Below the pieces are notes generated by a model. That model searched no databases and was not told the origin of the DNA. It saw only the letters and a list, made by a program, of their open reading frames with translations. A DNA stretch of 64,000 nt from Arsenicibacter rosenii (GTDB lineage: Bacteria > Bacteroidota > Bacteroidia > Cytophagales > Spirosomataceae), in assembly GCF_001870735.1 (NCBI RefSeq), contig NZ_MORL01000003.1, positions 372,001 to 436,000 of the forward strand. Direction: 5' to 3'. Shown here in pieces: positions 36,531-44,736 of the stretch (positions are counted from its first letter, which is position 1; the number at the start of each line of letters is the position of its first letter). Both the position numbers and the translations under genes were made by a program.

Positions 36531-38492
36531 TTACCGCCGCGACGTCAGCCGCACGCCGGCCTGAAAGCCGACCCAGCCGGTCCAGCCGTTGTGTGACCAG
36601 GTCAGCTCGCTGGTAGCAGGCCGGTTCGACAGCCACAGGCTGCGGCCCGCCAGCGGATCGGCTCCGGTCGAAGACGGATGATAAGCCACCAGCGACGGGC
36701 CTGCCGAGAACGCTACCCGGCCAACCCGCAGTTCCAGCATCGGGTTAAACCGCAGCATCCAGTTTGGGTCGGTGTAGCGCCTCCCCGCTTCGAATACGTG
36801 ATGAGCCGTGGCATCGACCGAAATACCCCAGTGCTTTTTCAGGACCAGGTTGGTCCCCAGCCCATAGCCGACCTGCCAGATTGTCGGCAGTGTGCCGTTG
36901 GTCAGCAGTGTGCCGCCGGAAAAGACATTGTAGAACCAGCGGCTACCCAGCTTCATGGTAAAGGAGGTCATTTGGGTTTCGTTTATGCCGAGTTCAAACC
37001 GCCGGTAGCCATTGCGGCGCACAATGTTCAGAAGCCCGATCGATGTGGCTGCCGTTGAATCGGCGATGTTGATGATGCCCAGCTGACCGCTGCCGCGCCG
37101 GAGCGCATGGGCGTAGTTCAGCAAGCCTGATACCTGCCAGCCACGCGAAACGCTTCGTGTCGCCAGGTTCAGTGCGCCGGCAATCTGCCCGCCAACGACA
37201 TCGCCGTTCGCCACATTGAAGGCGCCGGCAATCTGAACACCGTGAACATGGCCGGTATTCATGTTAAACGCGCCGGCAATCTGCACCCCGTCTATGTTGC
37301 CGAGAACCGTATTGAACGCGCCGCCCACCTGTACGCCCTCCATATGGCCGCCAACCACGTTGGCCGCCCCACCCACCTGCACACCGGTCATGTTCCGCCG
37401 GATGGTATTCAGCGCCCCGCCGACCTGCACGCCAATGACGTTTTCACCCACCAGGTTTCCGACACCGGCCACCTGTACCCCCATCACATCGCCCCGCACC
37501 ATGTTCAGCACCCCACCCACTTCGAGCTGCCGGACACCCAGCGAATAACCGGCGATGGCGTTCAGCGAATAGCCGTTGATCAGCCGGCCGCTCAGCATGT
37601 GGTTGGTACCGATAAAAGGCAGGAACGACACCTGCCATTCACGATACAGTGTATCGCGGCTCAGGTTGATATCGTGGGCCATCTGCTTTGCCGATAATAG
37701 CCAGTTGTTTACATCCAGCAGGGCGCTGCGCCAGACACTCTGCAACGGCACGCGTTCGGGTTTTGCCAGGGTATCACTAACCGGAACCGGCAGTACATCC
37801 ACGGAAGGCGTTACCACCGTCGGACGGATGGTGTCGGGCGCGGGCACGGTCGGTAGTACCGGACGGATATCGGCGACTTTCGGCATTTGGGCCGGCGGCG
37901 GCGGAATAGGCCGCAACTGAATGTTGAGCGACTGCGTTTGCTTACGGGGAATAAGCACGGTTTCGCCTTCGTAGGTATTCTTCCGCACCTCAAGCCGGAC
38001 ATTGGGCAGGGCCGTTGGCAGGCGCAGCCGGTAATAGCCAAACGGATTGCTGACGGCCGAGGCCAGCGTTGTGCGTTCGTAAATACTGGCCTGTACCAGC
38101 CGCTGTCCCGTTTTTTCGTCGATGATATAGCCATCAACGATAAAGTGAGTCGGGGTCGTAGCGGTAATTTCCTGTTGAGTCAGAATAATGTGGTTGCCCT
38201 TTGCTCTGAAGGCAATGGCCGATCCTTTGAAAAGCTGCGTTAATACCACCCGCACCGGCTGTGCATTCAGCCGCAGGGTGACCGGACGGAATCCGGCCAG
38301 AATCGTCGGGTTATAGGAGAACGTAAAGCGCCCCTGCTGCTCAATCTGCCGCAGGGATTCTTCCAGACGGTCCGTCCGTAAATCAACTGAAATAAGACGT
38401 TCAAGCGGAGAAATTGCCTGAGCTGATGCCGTGGAAGACAGTACCATAGTCAGCATCAGCCAGCAGACGAATACGTATAGGCAAAACTTCAT
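36531..38492 (-). CDS. STN-domain protein with surface repeats, downstream of FecR
   Basis: 653 residues. Signal peptide (to about 25), an STN domain (RTDRLEESLRQIEQQGRFTFSYNP, about 30-110), a carboxypeptidase-like regulatory domain (VDGYIIDEKTGQRLVQASIYE, about 118-190), a Pro-rich linker, then about eight 16-residue repeats of the form GVQVGGAxN (about 318-435) and a barrel-like C-terminal region. The repeats resemble the LA_2272-type surface repeats of Leptospira proteins. In usual Bacteroidota operons this place is taken by a SusC/TonB-dependent receptor, which has the same STN and regulatory domains; here plug and barrel are replaced. It follows fecR and the sigma gene on the same strand. 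Confidence 0.82.
   Translation of the reverse strand: MKFCLYVFVCWLMLTMVLSSTASAQAISPLERLISVDLRTDRLEESLRQIEQQGRFTFSYNPTILAGFRPVTLRLNAQPVRVVLTQLFKGSAIAFRAKGNHIILTQQEITATTPTHFIVDGYIIDEKTGQRLVQASIYERTTLASAVSNPFGYYRLRLPTALPNVRLEVRKNTYEGETVLIPRKQTQSLNIQLRPIPPPPAQMPKVADIRPVLPTVPAPDTIRPTVVTPSVDVLPVPVSDTLAKPERVPLQSVWRSALLDVNNWLLSAKQMAHDINLSRDTLYREWQVSFLPFIGTNHMLSGRLINGYSLNAIAGYSLGVRQLEVGGVLNMVRGDVMGVQVAGVGNLVGENVIGVQVGGALNTIRRNMTGVQVGGAANVVGGHMEGVQVGGAFNTVLGNIDGVQIAGAFNMNTGHVHGVQIAGAFNVANGDVVGGQIAGALNLATRSVSRGWQVSGLLNYAHALRRGSGQLGIINIADSTAATSIGLLNIVRRNGYRRFELGINETQMTSFTMKLGSRWFYNVFSGGTLLTNGTLPTIWQVGYGLGTNLVLKKHWGISVDATAHHVFEAGRRYTDPNWMLRFNPMLELRVGRVAFSAGPSLVAYHPSSTGADPLAGRSLWLSNRPATSELTWSHNGWTGWVGFQAGVRLTSRR
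37190..37520. repeat. Tandem 48-bp repeats coding for the GVQVGGAxN units
   Basis: Seven to eight imperfect 48-base units within the STN-domain gene, each encoding 16 residues with pattern G-V-Q-V/I-G/A-G-A-x-N. Their number could vary by slippage or recombination. Confidence 0.75.
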
Positions 38493-38541
38493 AAACCGAA
38501 TCTAGTTTAGGCCATGACACCCCAACCGGTATTTCCCCCTA

Positions 38542-39591
38542 TTACTGGCAGGAATTTCCGGCCAGCACATACCCCTGCCCCGACCGCTCTACTTTCAGTT
38601 TCAGCGACGTAGCCACGATTTCCAGTACCTCTTCGAGCTTCTCATTTTCGAATGATCCGGTATACCGGCAGTTCTTAATCGCATCGCTCGACAGGGTAAC
38701 GGGCTGTCCATACAACTCGCTGATCGACCGCACCACCTCTGTCAGGGTTGTTTTATCGAACGTCAGCCGGTTGGTCCGGAATGCCATTACATTCGGCGAT
38801 AAAAACGCGGCCTTGCGGATGGTATCTTCCCGTTCCAGGTACACCGCCTCTTCGTCGGGGCGGAGGACAATGCGCTGTTTTCTGGCCGCAAACTGTACAC
38901 GCCCTGTCGCCACGGCCACCCGAACCGTATCACTATAGGCCCGAACCGTAAACGAGGTACCCAACACGCGCACGGTTGTGCCCCGGGCGCTGATTACAAA
39001 CGGGTGGTCGGCATCGGGTTTGATGTCAAAAAACGCCTCACCGGTGAGCGTTACCTGCCGTGTGCTGTCGGTGAAGGCATCCGGAAAATCCAGCCGGCTG
39101 TTCCGGTTCAGGAGTACGGTAGAGCCATCCGGCAGGGTAACGGTTTGTTTAGCGGCCTGCGTTTGGGCCAGCTGCATATGCACAGGACCTGGTGTCAGCC
39201 ACTGGTATCCGATCCAGCCCGCACCCAGCAGCAACACCACGGCCGCCGCTACGCGCCAGATCGGTTGCCGGTCACGCACCGGTTGTTGCGGTGCATGCGT
39301 ATGCAACGGCCGGATTACCGGCTCCCGGCCAGTCTCCGGCGGCGTGTCGGCCGGAAGGGCTTTCATCCGGCGATTCACTTTTGCCCAGGCGGCATCGGTA
39401 TCGACCACACGGCCGGCCGGTACGTTGGCGGCTTCGTCCCAGATACGTCCGAACCGGTCCAGCTCGGCGGCCTGTTCCGGGCCTTCGTCCAGCCAGCGGC
39501 GCACCCGTTCCGCTTCGTCGGCGGTGGCTTCGCCGGCGAGGTATTTGCCGATCAGGCTATCATCTATCGGTAGTTGCTCGTTGTTCATCAT
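38542..39591 (-). CDS. FecR family anti-sigma factor
   Basis: 349 residues. N-terminal cytoplasmic domain with the zinc-less anti-sigma region (IGKYLAGEATADEAERVRRWLDEG), one membrane helix near 112-130 (VAAVVLLLGAGWIGYQWL), and a periplasmic FecR domain (TVTLPDGSTVLLNRNSRLDFP, ITLTGEAFFDIKPDADHPFVISARGTTVRVLGTSF) plus a DUF4974 end (VTLSSDAIKNCRYTGSFENEKLEEVLEIV). It lies between the sigma factor gene and the STN-domain gene in one operon and should pass a surface signal to the sigma factor. Confidence 0.93.
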   Translation of the reverse strand: MMNNEQLPIDDSLIGKYLAGEATADEAERVRRWLDEGPEQAAELDRFGRIWDEAANVPAGRVVDTDAAWAKVNRRMKALPADTPPETGREPVIRPLHTHAPQQPVRDRQPIWRVAAAVVLLLGAGWIGYQWLTPGPVHMQLAQTQAAKQTVTLPDGSTVLLNRNSRLDFPDAFTDSTRQVTLTGEAFFDIKPDADHPFVISARGTTVRVLGTSFTVRAYSDTVRVAVATGRVQFAARKQRIVLRPDEEAVYLEREDTIRKAAFLSPNVMAFRTNRLTFDKTTLTEVVRSISELYGQPVTLSSDAIKNCRYTGSFENEKLEEVLEIVATSLKLKVERSGQGYVLAGNSCQ

Positions 39592-39600
39592 ACTTGCTGA

Positions 39601-40275
39601 TTAACTGATCACACTGATTAGGGCGTCGAGCGATTCCGGCTGCGACAACCAATCAGCTACCGAATGATTTAGCAGGAGTAAAAGCGGCAGATAGTCGGCC
39701 AATTCTGTACGTAAAATGCGTAAAGCTTTCCCAATCTGGTTTTCAACGGTTTTAATGGAGATACCGAGCTGATCGGCGATTTCCTGATATTTCAATTCTT
39801 CGAACCGGCTTAGTTCAAATACCCGCCGGCATTGTTCCGGTAACCGGCCAATAGCAGCCTGTACCCGTGCGTTCAGCTCGTCGGCCACCACACTGTGGGC
39901 GGGCGACAATGCCGTTGGCACAGGCTCGATTTCGGCCTGTTGCTGATAAACCGCCCGCACCTGCCGGTGTTTGATCTGATTCAGACACCGGTTATGAACG
40001 GCCTGATAGAGGTATGACTTCAGTGAGGTACTGATAATCAATGTTTCCCGTCGTTCCCAGACATTCAGGAACATCGCCTGTACCATCTCTTCGGCCTCGT
40101 CGTAATCGTTGAGTATCGAATTTGCGTATCGACACAGCAACGGGTAATACTGCCGGAAGACCCCTTCATAAATCCGTTCATTGCCTGCGCGGATAGCTTC
40201 CAGTATGTTCTGTTCTGTTGTTTGCACTGTTCGTTTGCCGTTGTACTGCAAAACTAACAGGGAATTCTGAATCAT
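39601..40275 (-). CDS. ECF RNA polymerase sigma factor (FecI-like)
   Basis: 224 residues. Sigma region 2 (RQYYPLLCRYANSILNDYDEAEEMVQAMFLNVWERR) and region 4 helix-turn-helix (RFEELKYQEIADQLGISIKTVENQIGKALRILR). Typical of the Bacteroidetes family 1 ECF factors that pair with FecR; the fecR gene follows nine bases downstream on the same strand. The C-terminal tail (LPLLLLLNHSVADWL) is hydrophobic. Confidence 0.94.
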   Translation of the reverse strand: MIQNSLLVLQYNGKRTVQTTEQNILEAIRAGNERIYEGVFRQYYPLLCRYANSILNDYDEAEEMVQAMFLNVWERRETLIISTSLKSYLYQAVHNRCLNQIKHRQVRAVYQQQAEIEPVPTALSPAHSVVADELNARVQAAIGRLPEQCRRVFELSRFEELKYQEIADQLGISIKTVENQIGKALRILRTELADYLPLLLLLNHSVADWLSQPESLDALISVIS

Positions 40276-40548
40276 AGGTTACCTGATTGGCTGGCAGGTA
40301 CATGACAATTGAGGAAGCGGTTACCCCTACGGGTTCTTTTTCTTTTTCTAAAGTGCCTTCTGAAGCAACAATCAAGCTATGACCCTTTTATTCAACCTGT
40401 TAACTTTTACGTTATTTCCGGCGTATTTTTTTTCGTAAAAATGTGTGTCCTTTTCGATCAATACACAGTCAGGTAACTATGACAACCCAGCTGTTTTTTT
40501 AACAAACCATGCTGTCTTGCCGATATAGTTCCTTTCTGACTTGTGACT

Positions 40549-41265
40549 ATGATGAAGCTTACTACATTGATTATTGAGCATGATGTACACTGGCTTGCCA
40601 CCATCATCCACATGGTACAGGCAAGTCCTTTTCTGGAACTCACCGCTACGTGTTCTTCCGCACTTGAGGGCCATGCGCTCCTGGCGGAACACGCGGTTGA
40701 TTTAATTATTTGTGATATTGATATACCAGGGGGTTCCGGACTAAATTTTATCCGCAATCTGCAGGACCCCCCGATGGTCATTTTCGTATCCGCCCATCGT
40801 GAGCAAGCGCTGGATTGCTTTGATGTTTCTCCGGTTGATTTTTTGCTGAAGCCAATCAGTCCAGACCGGTTCATACGTGCCGTAGAAAAAGCCCGTCACC
40901 GGTTTGATCTGCTGCGGCAAGCTGATATTGAGCCCTATTTTCTGATCCGCGAAAATCAGAATTACGTTCAGATTGCTTATGAAAACGTACTGTTCATGAA
41001 AGCACAGGAAAATTTTCTTCACATTGTTACCATAAACCAATCATACATGCCGCTTCTTTCCATCTCAAAAGTGGAAGAATCTCTCAAAGGCAACACCTTT
41101 CTGCGCGTTCACCGGTCTTATCTGGTCAACCGGTCGGCCATTGTTCAGATCGGGAAAACAGAACTCATACTGTCCTCGGGCCATACAATACCAATCGGGG
41201 AGCAGTACCGGGCAACACTCAACAGGCGGCATATTCAGAAAGGCCTGATTACGCGGACCAATTAG
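40549..41265 (+). CDS. Orphan LytTR response regulator
   Basis: About 238 residues from the ATG at 40549 (a GTG two codons earlier is possible). Receiver domain with Asp in LIICDIDIPGGSG, FVSAHREQALDCF and DFLLKPISPDRF, then a LytTR domain (LSISKVEESLKGNTFLRVHRSYLVNRSAI). No kinase gene is adjacent, unlike the LytTR regulator 4 kb to the left. The 270-base divergent region to the sigma factor gene has no clear operator. A 54-bp perfect palindrome follows. Confidence 0.9.
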   Translation: MMKLTTLIIEHDVHWLATIIHMVQASPFLELTATCSSALEGHALLAEHAVDLIICDIDIPGGSGLNFIRNLQDPPMVIFVSAHREQALDCFDVSPVDFLLKPISPDRFIRAVEKARHRFDLLRQADIEPYFLIRENQNYVQIAYENVLFMKAQENFLHIVTINQSYMPLLSISKVEESLKGNTFLRVHRSYLVNRSAIVQIGKTELILSSGHTIPIGEQYRATLNRRHIQKGLITRTN

Positions 41266-41294
41266 CTGGCTTGTCTACAGCGGCGTACTGAACA

Positions 41295-41348
41295 CGCATA
41301 AAAAAGCGTCGATTGGCAGCATGCTGCCAATCGACGCTTTTTTATGCG
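41295..41348. terminator. 54-bp perfect palindrome / bidirectional terminator
   Basis: Every base from 41295 to 41348 pairs with its mirror base, with centre GCATGC and no unpaired loop. A-run and T-run near the ends make it a strong two-way terminator for the convergent LytTR and RCC1 genes. Confidence 0.9.
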
Positions 41349-41361
41349 AACGTTATATAGG

Positions 41362-44300
41362 TTAATTACAACCTATACCCGTTATTTCAAAGGATACTGT
41401 CTGCGTGCTGACCTGTCCACAGGCATTTGATGATGTTGTTGTCATCTTATAAATACCGGGCTGTTTGATACCGACAGCTTTCACCGGGTTTGATCCTGCT
41501 TTTCTGAATACGTTACTGAATACAAAACCACCAGGACCTTCAAAGACAATGCTATTGCCTACAGCAGTCGTATTAACGGTAATCGGACAGTTTCCTGGCC
41601 CCAGAATACCGATTACAGTCGGTGAAATTGCCTGAGCCGGCACTAAACCACAATCTACAGAAACGGTTGCCGATGTACTGCCAACACATCCATTATCTCC
41701 GGTTGCACTAACAGAATAATTAGTGGAAACCGTTGGTGAAGCGGTTATAGCCGCATCCGTCGACGATGTGCTCCATGTGTAGCTGGTGGCTCCGGTTGCC
41801 GTTAATGTTGTACTTTGTCCCAGGGCAATAGTCAGCGAAGGAGCTGCCGTGATCGTTAGAGAAGGGCTGTTCATCGTTACGGTCTGGCTAGCAGTTGACG
41901 CACAGACAACCGTGCCGCCGGTATTAGCCGTCGACAGAATCGGAGTATAATAGGATTCTCCATCGGCTACCCCATTCCCTACTTCACCATATTCATTATA
42001 GCCCCAACCCCACAGTATACCATCTTTTTTAATACCGATTGAGTGATAATTACCGGCAGCGACTGATTTCCAGTCGGTATCCGTACCTACCTGCGTTGGT
42101 ACATTCACATCGTACACCTCACCAATGCCGGAACCACCATAGCCGTTATCCCCCCAGCCCCACAGCGTCCCGTTTGTTTTAATTCCCAGTGACTGCTCAC
42201 CCTCAACACCGGTAACAACCTGATCCCAGTTTGTGTCTGAACCTACCTGTACAGGAACGTTGGTATTCGTATAAGTACCGTTACCTATGTGTCCGTTTCC
42301 ATTATATCCCCAGCCCCAGAGTGTACCGTCTGCTCTGATTGCCAGACTAGTGGCCTCACCGGCACACACCTGCTTCCATGAAGCCGTACCAATTTTTACA
42401 GGAGTAGACATATCATCGGTAGCGCCATTTCCAAGCTGTCCGTCTCCACCAGATCCCCATGCCCACAGGCTTCCGTCTGTTTTGCGCGCCAATGTATAAT
42501 AGTAGCCGGCAGACACTTCGGCCCAGTCATTATCTGTACCAACCTGAGTAGGTGACTCTTTATCTGTTGTACTTCCATTTCCCAGTTCACCATACCCATT
42601 ATACCCCCAGCCCCACAAGGTACCGTCTGCTTTAATACCCATACTGTGGTAATAACCGGCCGAGACCTGTTTCCATGTATCATTCCCGATTTTCACCGGA
42701 TCATTTGAACTGTTTGTAGTACCATCCCCAAACGTTCCGTAACTATTATATCCCCAGGCCCAGAGTGTACCGTCCCGTTTTATACCCAGCGTTGTCGCAT
42801 AGCCACTGGTAGAAACCTGCTTCCATAAATCGTTCCCGATTTGCGTAGCGCTTTCCAGATCACCGGAATTGCCATTGCCCATGTTGCCGTCACCATTATA
42901 CCCCCAGCCCCAGAGCGTCCCGTCTGACTTGATACCCATCGACGCGTAATAACCGGCCGACAGTTGTACAAACGTGGCGGCCTTGTTGAGGTAGGTATAG
43001 GTAATGGTGCTGCTTGTACCAGCCGTCAGCGGATTAAACGTAGCCGTTCCATCGCCATTATCCGTAATACCGGCTCCGGTAAAGGTACCGGCCGGAGCTT
43101 TACTTCCCGTGATCGTTACCGAAGAGGCACTCGAACAATATGTCGTGCTCAATCCGGTAAGAGTTACGCTCGCAACAGGCCCAACTTCTACTGTTTTTTC
43201 CATCACAGCAGCCGCTATCGGCATCGGTTCATAACTGTCTATGTTTGTCCCGTTCCCTAATGTACGATCAGAACCGTTGTAGCCCCATACCCAGACGGTA
43301 CCATCGCTTTTCATACCAACGCTGTGAAAATCACCATTGGCCACTTTCTTCCAGTCGGTTCCGGTACCGATTTGTTTAATCGTTAACACATTTGTTGTTG
43401 CTGTGCCATCACCAACCTGTCCGTAGTAGTTATTACCGAATCCCCACAGGCTCCCGTTATCTTTAATGACCAACGTAGGAGTATGCCCTGCCGAAAGTTC
43501 TTTCCAGTCGGTATCCGTACCGATTTGCACCGGTGTTGCCGTGCTCGCCTGAGTATTCGTACCGTTTCCGAACCGTCCACCGTTATACCCCCAAACCCAT
43601 AATGTCTTACCGGTTTTGAGCGCAAACGTCTGACTAAATGTCGGAGCAATGGTCATCCAGTCGGTATCCGTACCGACCTGCGTCGGTACATTCTTGTCAC
43701 CGGCAGAGGTACCTAACTGGTTGTAGTTATTTCTTCCCCAGCCCCACAGCGTCCCATCTGTCTTGATCGCAAAACTACGCTGATCATTAGCAAACACTTT
43801 TGTCCAGTTGTTATCCGTCCCAATCTTAAGTGGCGTTAACTGATTGGCATTCGTACTATTTCCGACTTGACCGTATTGATTAAACCCCCATGACCACAGG
43901 CTTCCGTCTGTTTTAAGTGCGGCTGCGTGCGCCTGGCCGGCAGCAATGCTCTTCCAGTCGGTATCTGTACCAACCTGCACAGGTGACTCCGTTAAAGAAG
44001 CCTGGCCAATCCCGAGCTGTCCGGCATTACCGTATCCCCATGCCCAAAGCGTTCCATTGGTTTTGATCCCCAGGAAAAAGTTTCCGCCGACAGCAATTTC
44101 TTTCCAGTCGGTATCCGTACCGACCTGTACAGGCACTTTGCCTGCACTTAATGTACCCCATTGCCAAAGAGACCCATCCGGTTTAATGCCCAGGTTATTA
44201 TAGCCGGCAGCAGCAATTTTTGACCAGACAACAGCGGGTGAAAAAATATAAGTAATAGCTCCTTTAGCGCTGGCAGTAGCCGGATCAAAGGTAGCCGTAC

Positions 44301-44664
44301 CATTTCCGTTGTCTGTTACGCCAATACCCAGGAATTTACCGGCCGGTGCCTGATTGCCTGTCAACAGCACAGATGGCTGATCCGCACAATACGAATCGGC
44401 TAATCCGGTAAAGTCAGCAACCAGTGATGCCGGTAAGGACCGCGTAATGACAATAGACGACTTACTTTTTGCGACTGAAGCTACCTTTTTCAGCCTGGCA
44501 GTCTTTGTTCTTTCTGCCTTAGCTGATTTCTGATCCGTTACTACAGGTTCCTTAAAATTTCTCAGATCACGCTTTGTCTGCGCATAGGTCGAATCAGCGA
44601 TACCTAAAAGGAAGACCACTAGCGGAACAAGAAATCTGTACCACTTCTGTTTAAATGTACACAT
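41362..44664 (-). CDS. Exported RCC1-repeat surface protein with two seven-bladed propellers
   Basis: 1100 residues from the ATG at 44664 with a signal peptide (MCTFKQKWYRFLVPLVVFLLG to about 28). Two blocks of exactly seven RCC1-like repeats (key motif GIK-DG-LWGWG) are each preceded by a module with sequence TGLADSYC / TGLSTTYC...GNGTATFDP. RCC1 repeats form seven-bladed propellers, so two propellers are predicted. The C-terminus carries a beta-sandwich (LTATGATSYTWS) and a final module (GPGGFVFSNVFRKAG...IKQPGIYKM) shared with the giant neighbour. Probably secreted or cell-surface. Same strand as the neighbour, which starts upstream. Confidence 0.85.
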   Translation of the reverse strand: MCTFKQKWYRFLVPLVVFLLGIADSTYAQTKRDLRNFKEPVVTDQKSAKAERTKTARLKKVASVAKSKSSIVITRSLPASLVADFTGLADSYCADQPSVLLTGNQAPAGKFLGIGVTDNGNGTATFDPATASAKGAITYIFSPAVVWSKIAAAGYNNLGIKPDGSLWQWGTLSAGKVPVQVGTDTDWKEIAVGGNFFLGIKTNGTLWAWGYGNAGQLGIGQASLTESPVQVGTDTDWKSIAAGQAHAAALKTDGSLWSWGFNQYGQVGNSTNANQLTPLKIGTDNNWTKVFANDQRSFAIKTDGTLWGWGRNNYNQLGTSAGDKNVPTQVGTDTDWMTIAPTFSQTFALKTGKTLWVWGYNGGRFGNGTNTQASTATPVQIGTDTDWKELSAGHTPTLVIKDNGSLWGFGNNYYGQVGDGTATTNVLTIKQIGTGTDWKKVANGDFHSVGMKSDGTVWVWGYNGSDRTLGNGTNIDSYEPMPIAAAVMEKTVEVGPVASVTLTGLSTTYCSSASSVTITGSKAPAGTFTGAGITDNGDGTATFNPLTAGTSSTITYTYLNKAATFVQLSAGYYASMGIKSDGTLWGWGYNGDGNMGNGNSGDLESATQIGNDLWKQVSTSGYATTLGIKRDGTLWAWGYNSYGTFGDGTTNSSNDPVKIGNDTWKQVSAGYYHSMGIKADGTLWGWGYNGYGELGNGSTTDKESPTQVGTDNDWAEVSAGYYYTLARKTDGSLWAWGSGGDGQLGNGATDDMSTPVKIGTASWKQVCAGEATSLAIRADGTLWGWGYNGNGHIGNGTYTNTNVPVQVGSDTNWDQVVTGVEGEQSLGIKTNGTLWGWGDNGYGGSGIGEVYDVNVPTQVGTDTDWKSVAAGNYHSIGIKKDGILWGWGYNEYGEVGNGVADGESYYTPILSTANTGGTVVCASTASQTVTMNSPSLTITAAPSLTIALGQSTTLTATGATSYTWSTSSTDAAITASPTVSTNYSVSATGDNGCVGSTSATVSVDCGLVPAQAISPTVIGILGPGNCPITVNTTAVGNSIVFEGPGGFVFSNVFRKAGSNPVKAVGIKQPGIYKMTTTSSNACGQVSTQTVSFEITGIGCN

Positions 44665-44736
44665 TTGCTTTATAGATTTGACATTTATGATAAGGCTATC
44701 TGCCATGACCTGACAGATAGCCGTAATTATTTTAGC

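Noticed and set aside
36678-37697. Plus-strand ORFs opposite the surface-repeat gene
   Set aside because: Their repeats are a by-product of the 48-base coding repeats on the other strand.
41295-41348. Perfect palindrome as a telomere-resolution or phage attachment site
   Set aside because: No protelomerase, integrase or phage gene is near and it fits between convergent genes as a terminator.
41362-44664. The tandem repeats in the RCC1 gene as a CRISPR-like or minisatellite array
   Set aside because: The repeats are protein repeats with diverged codons and no constant DNA unit.
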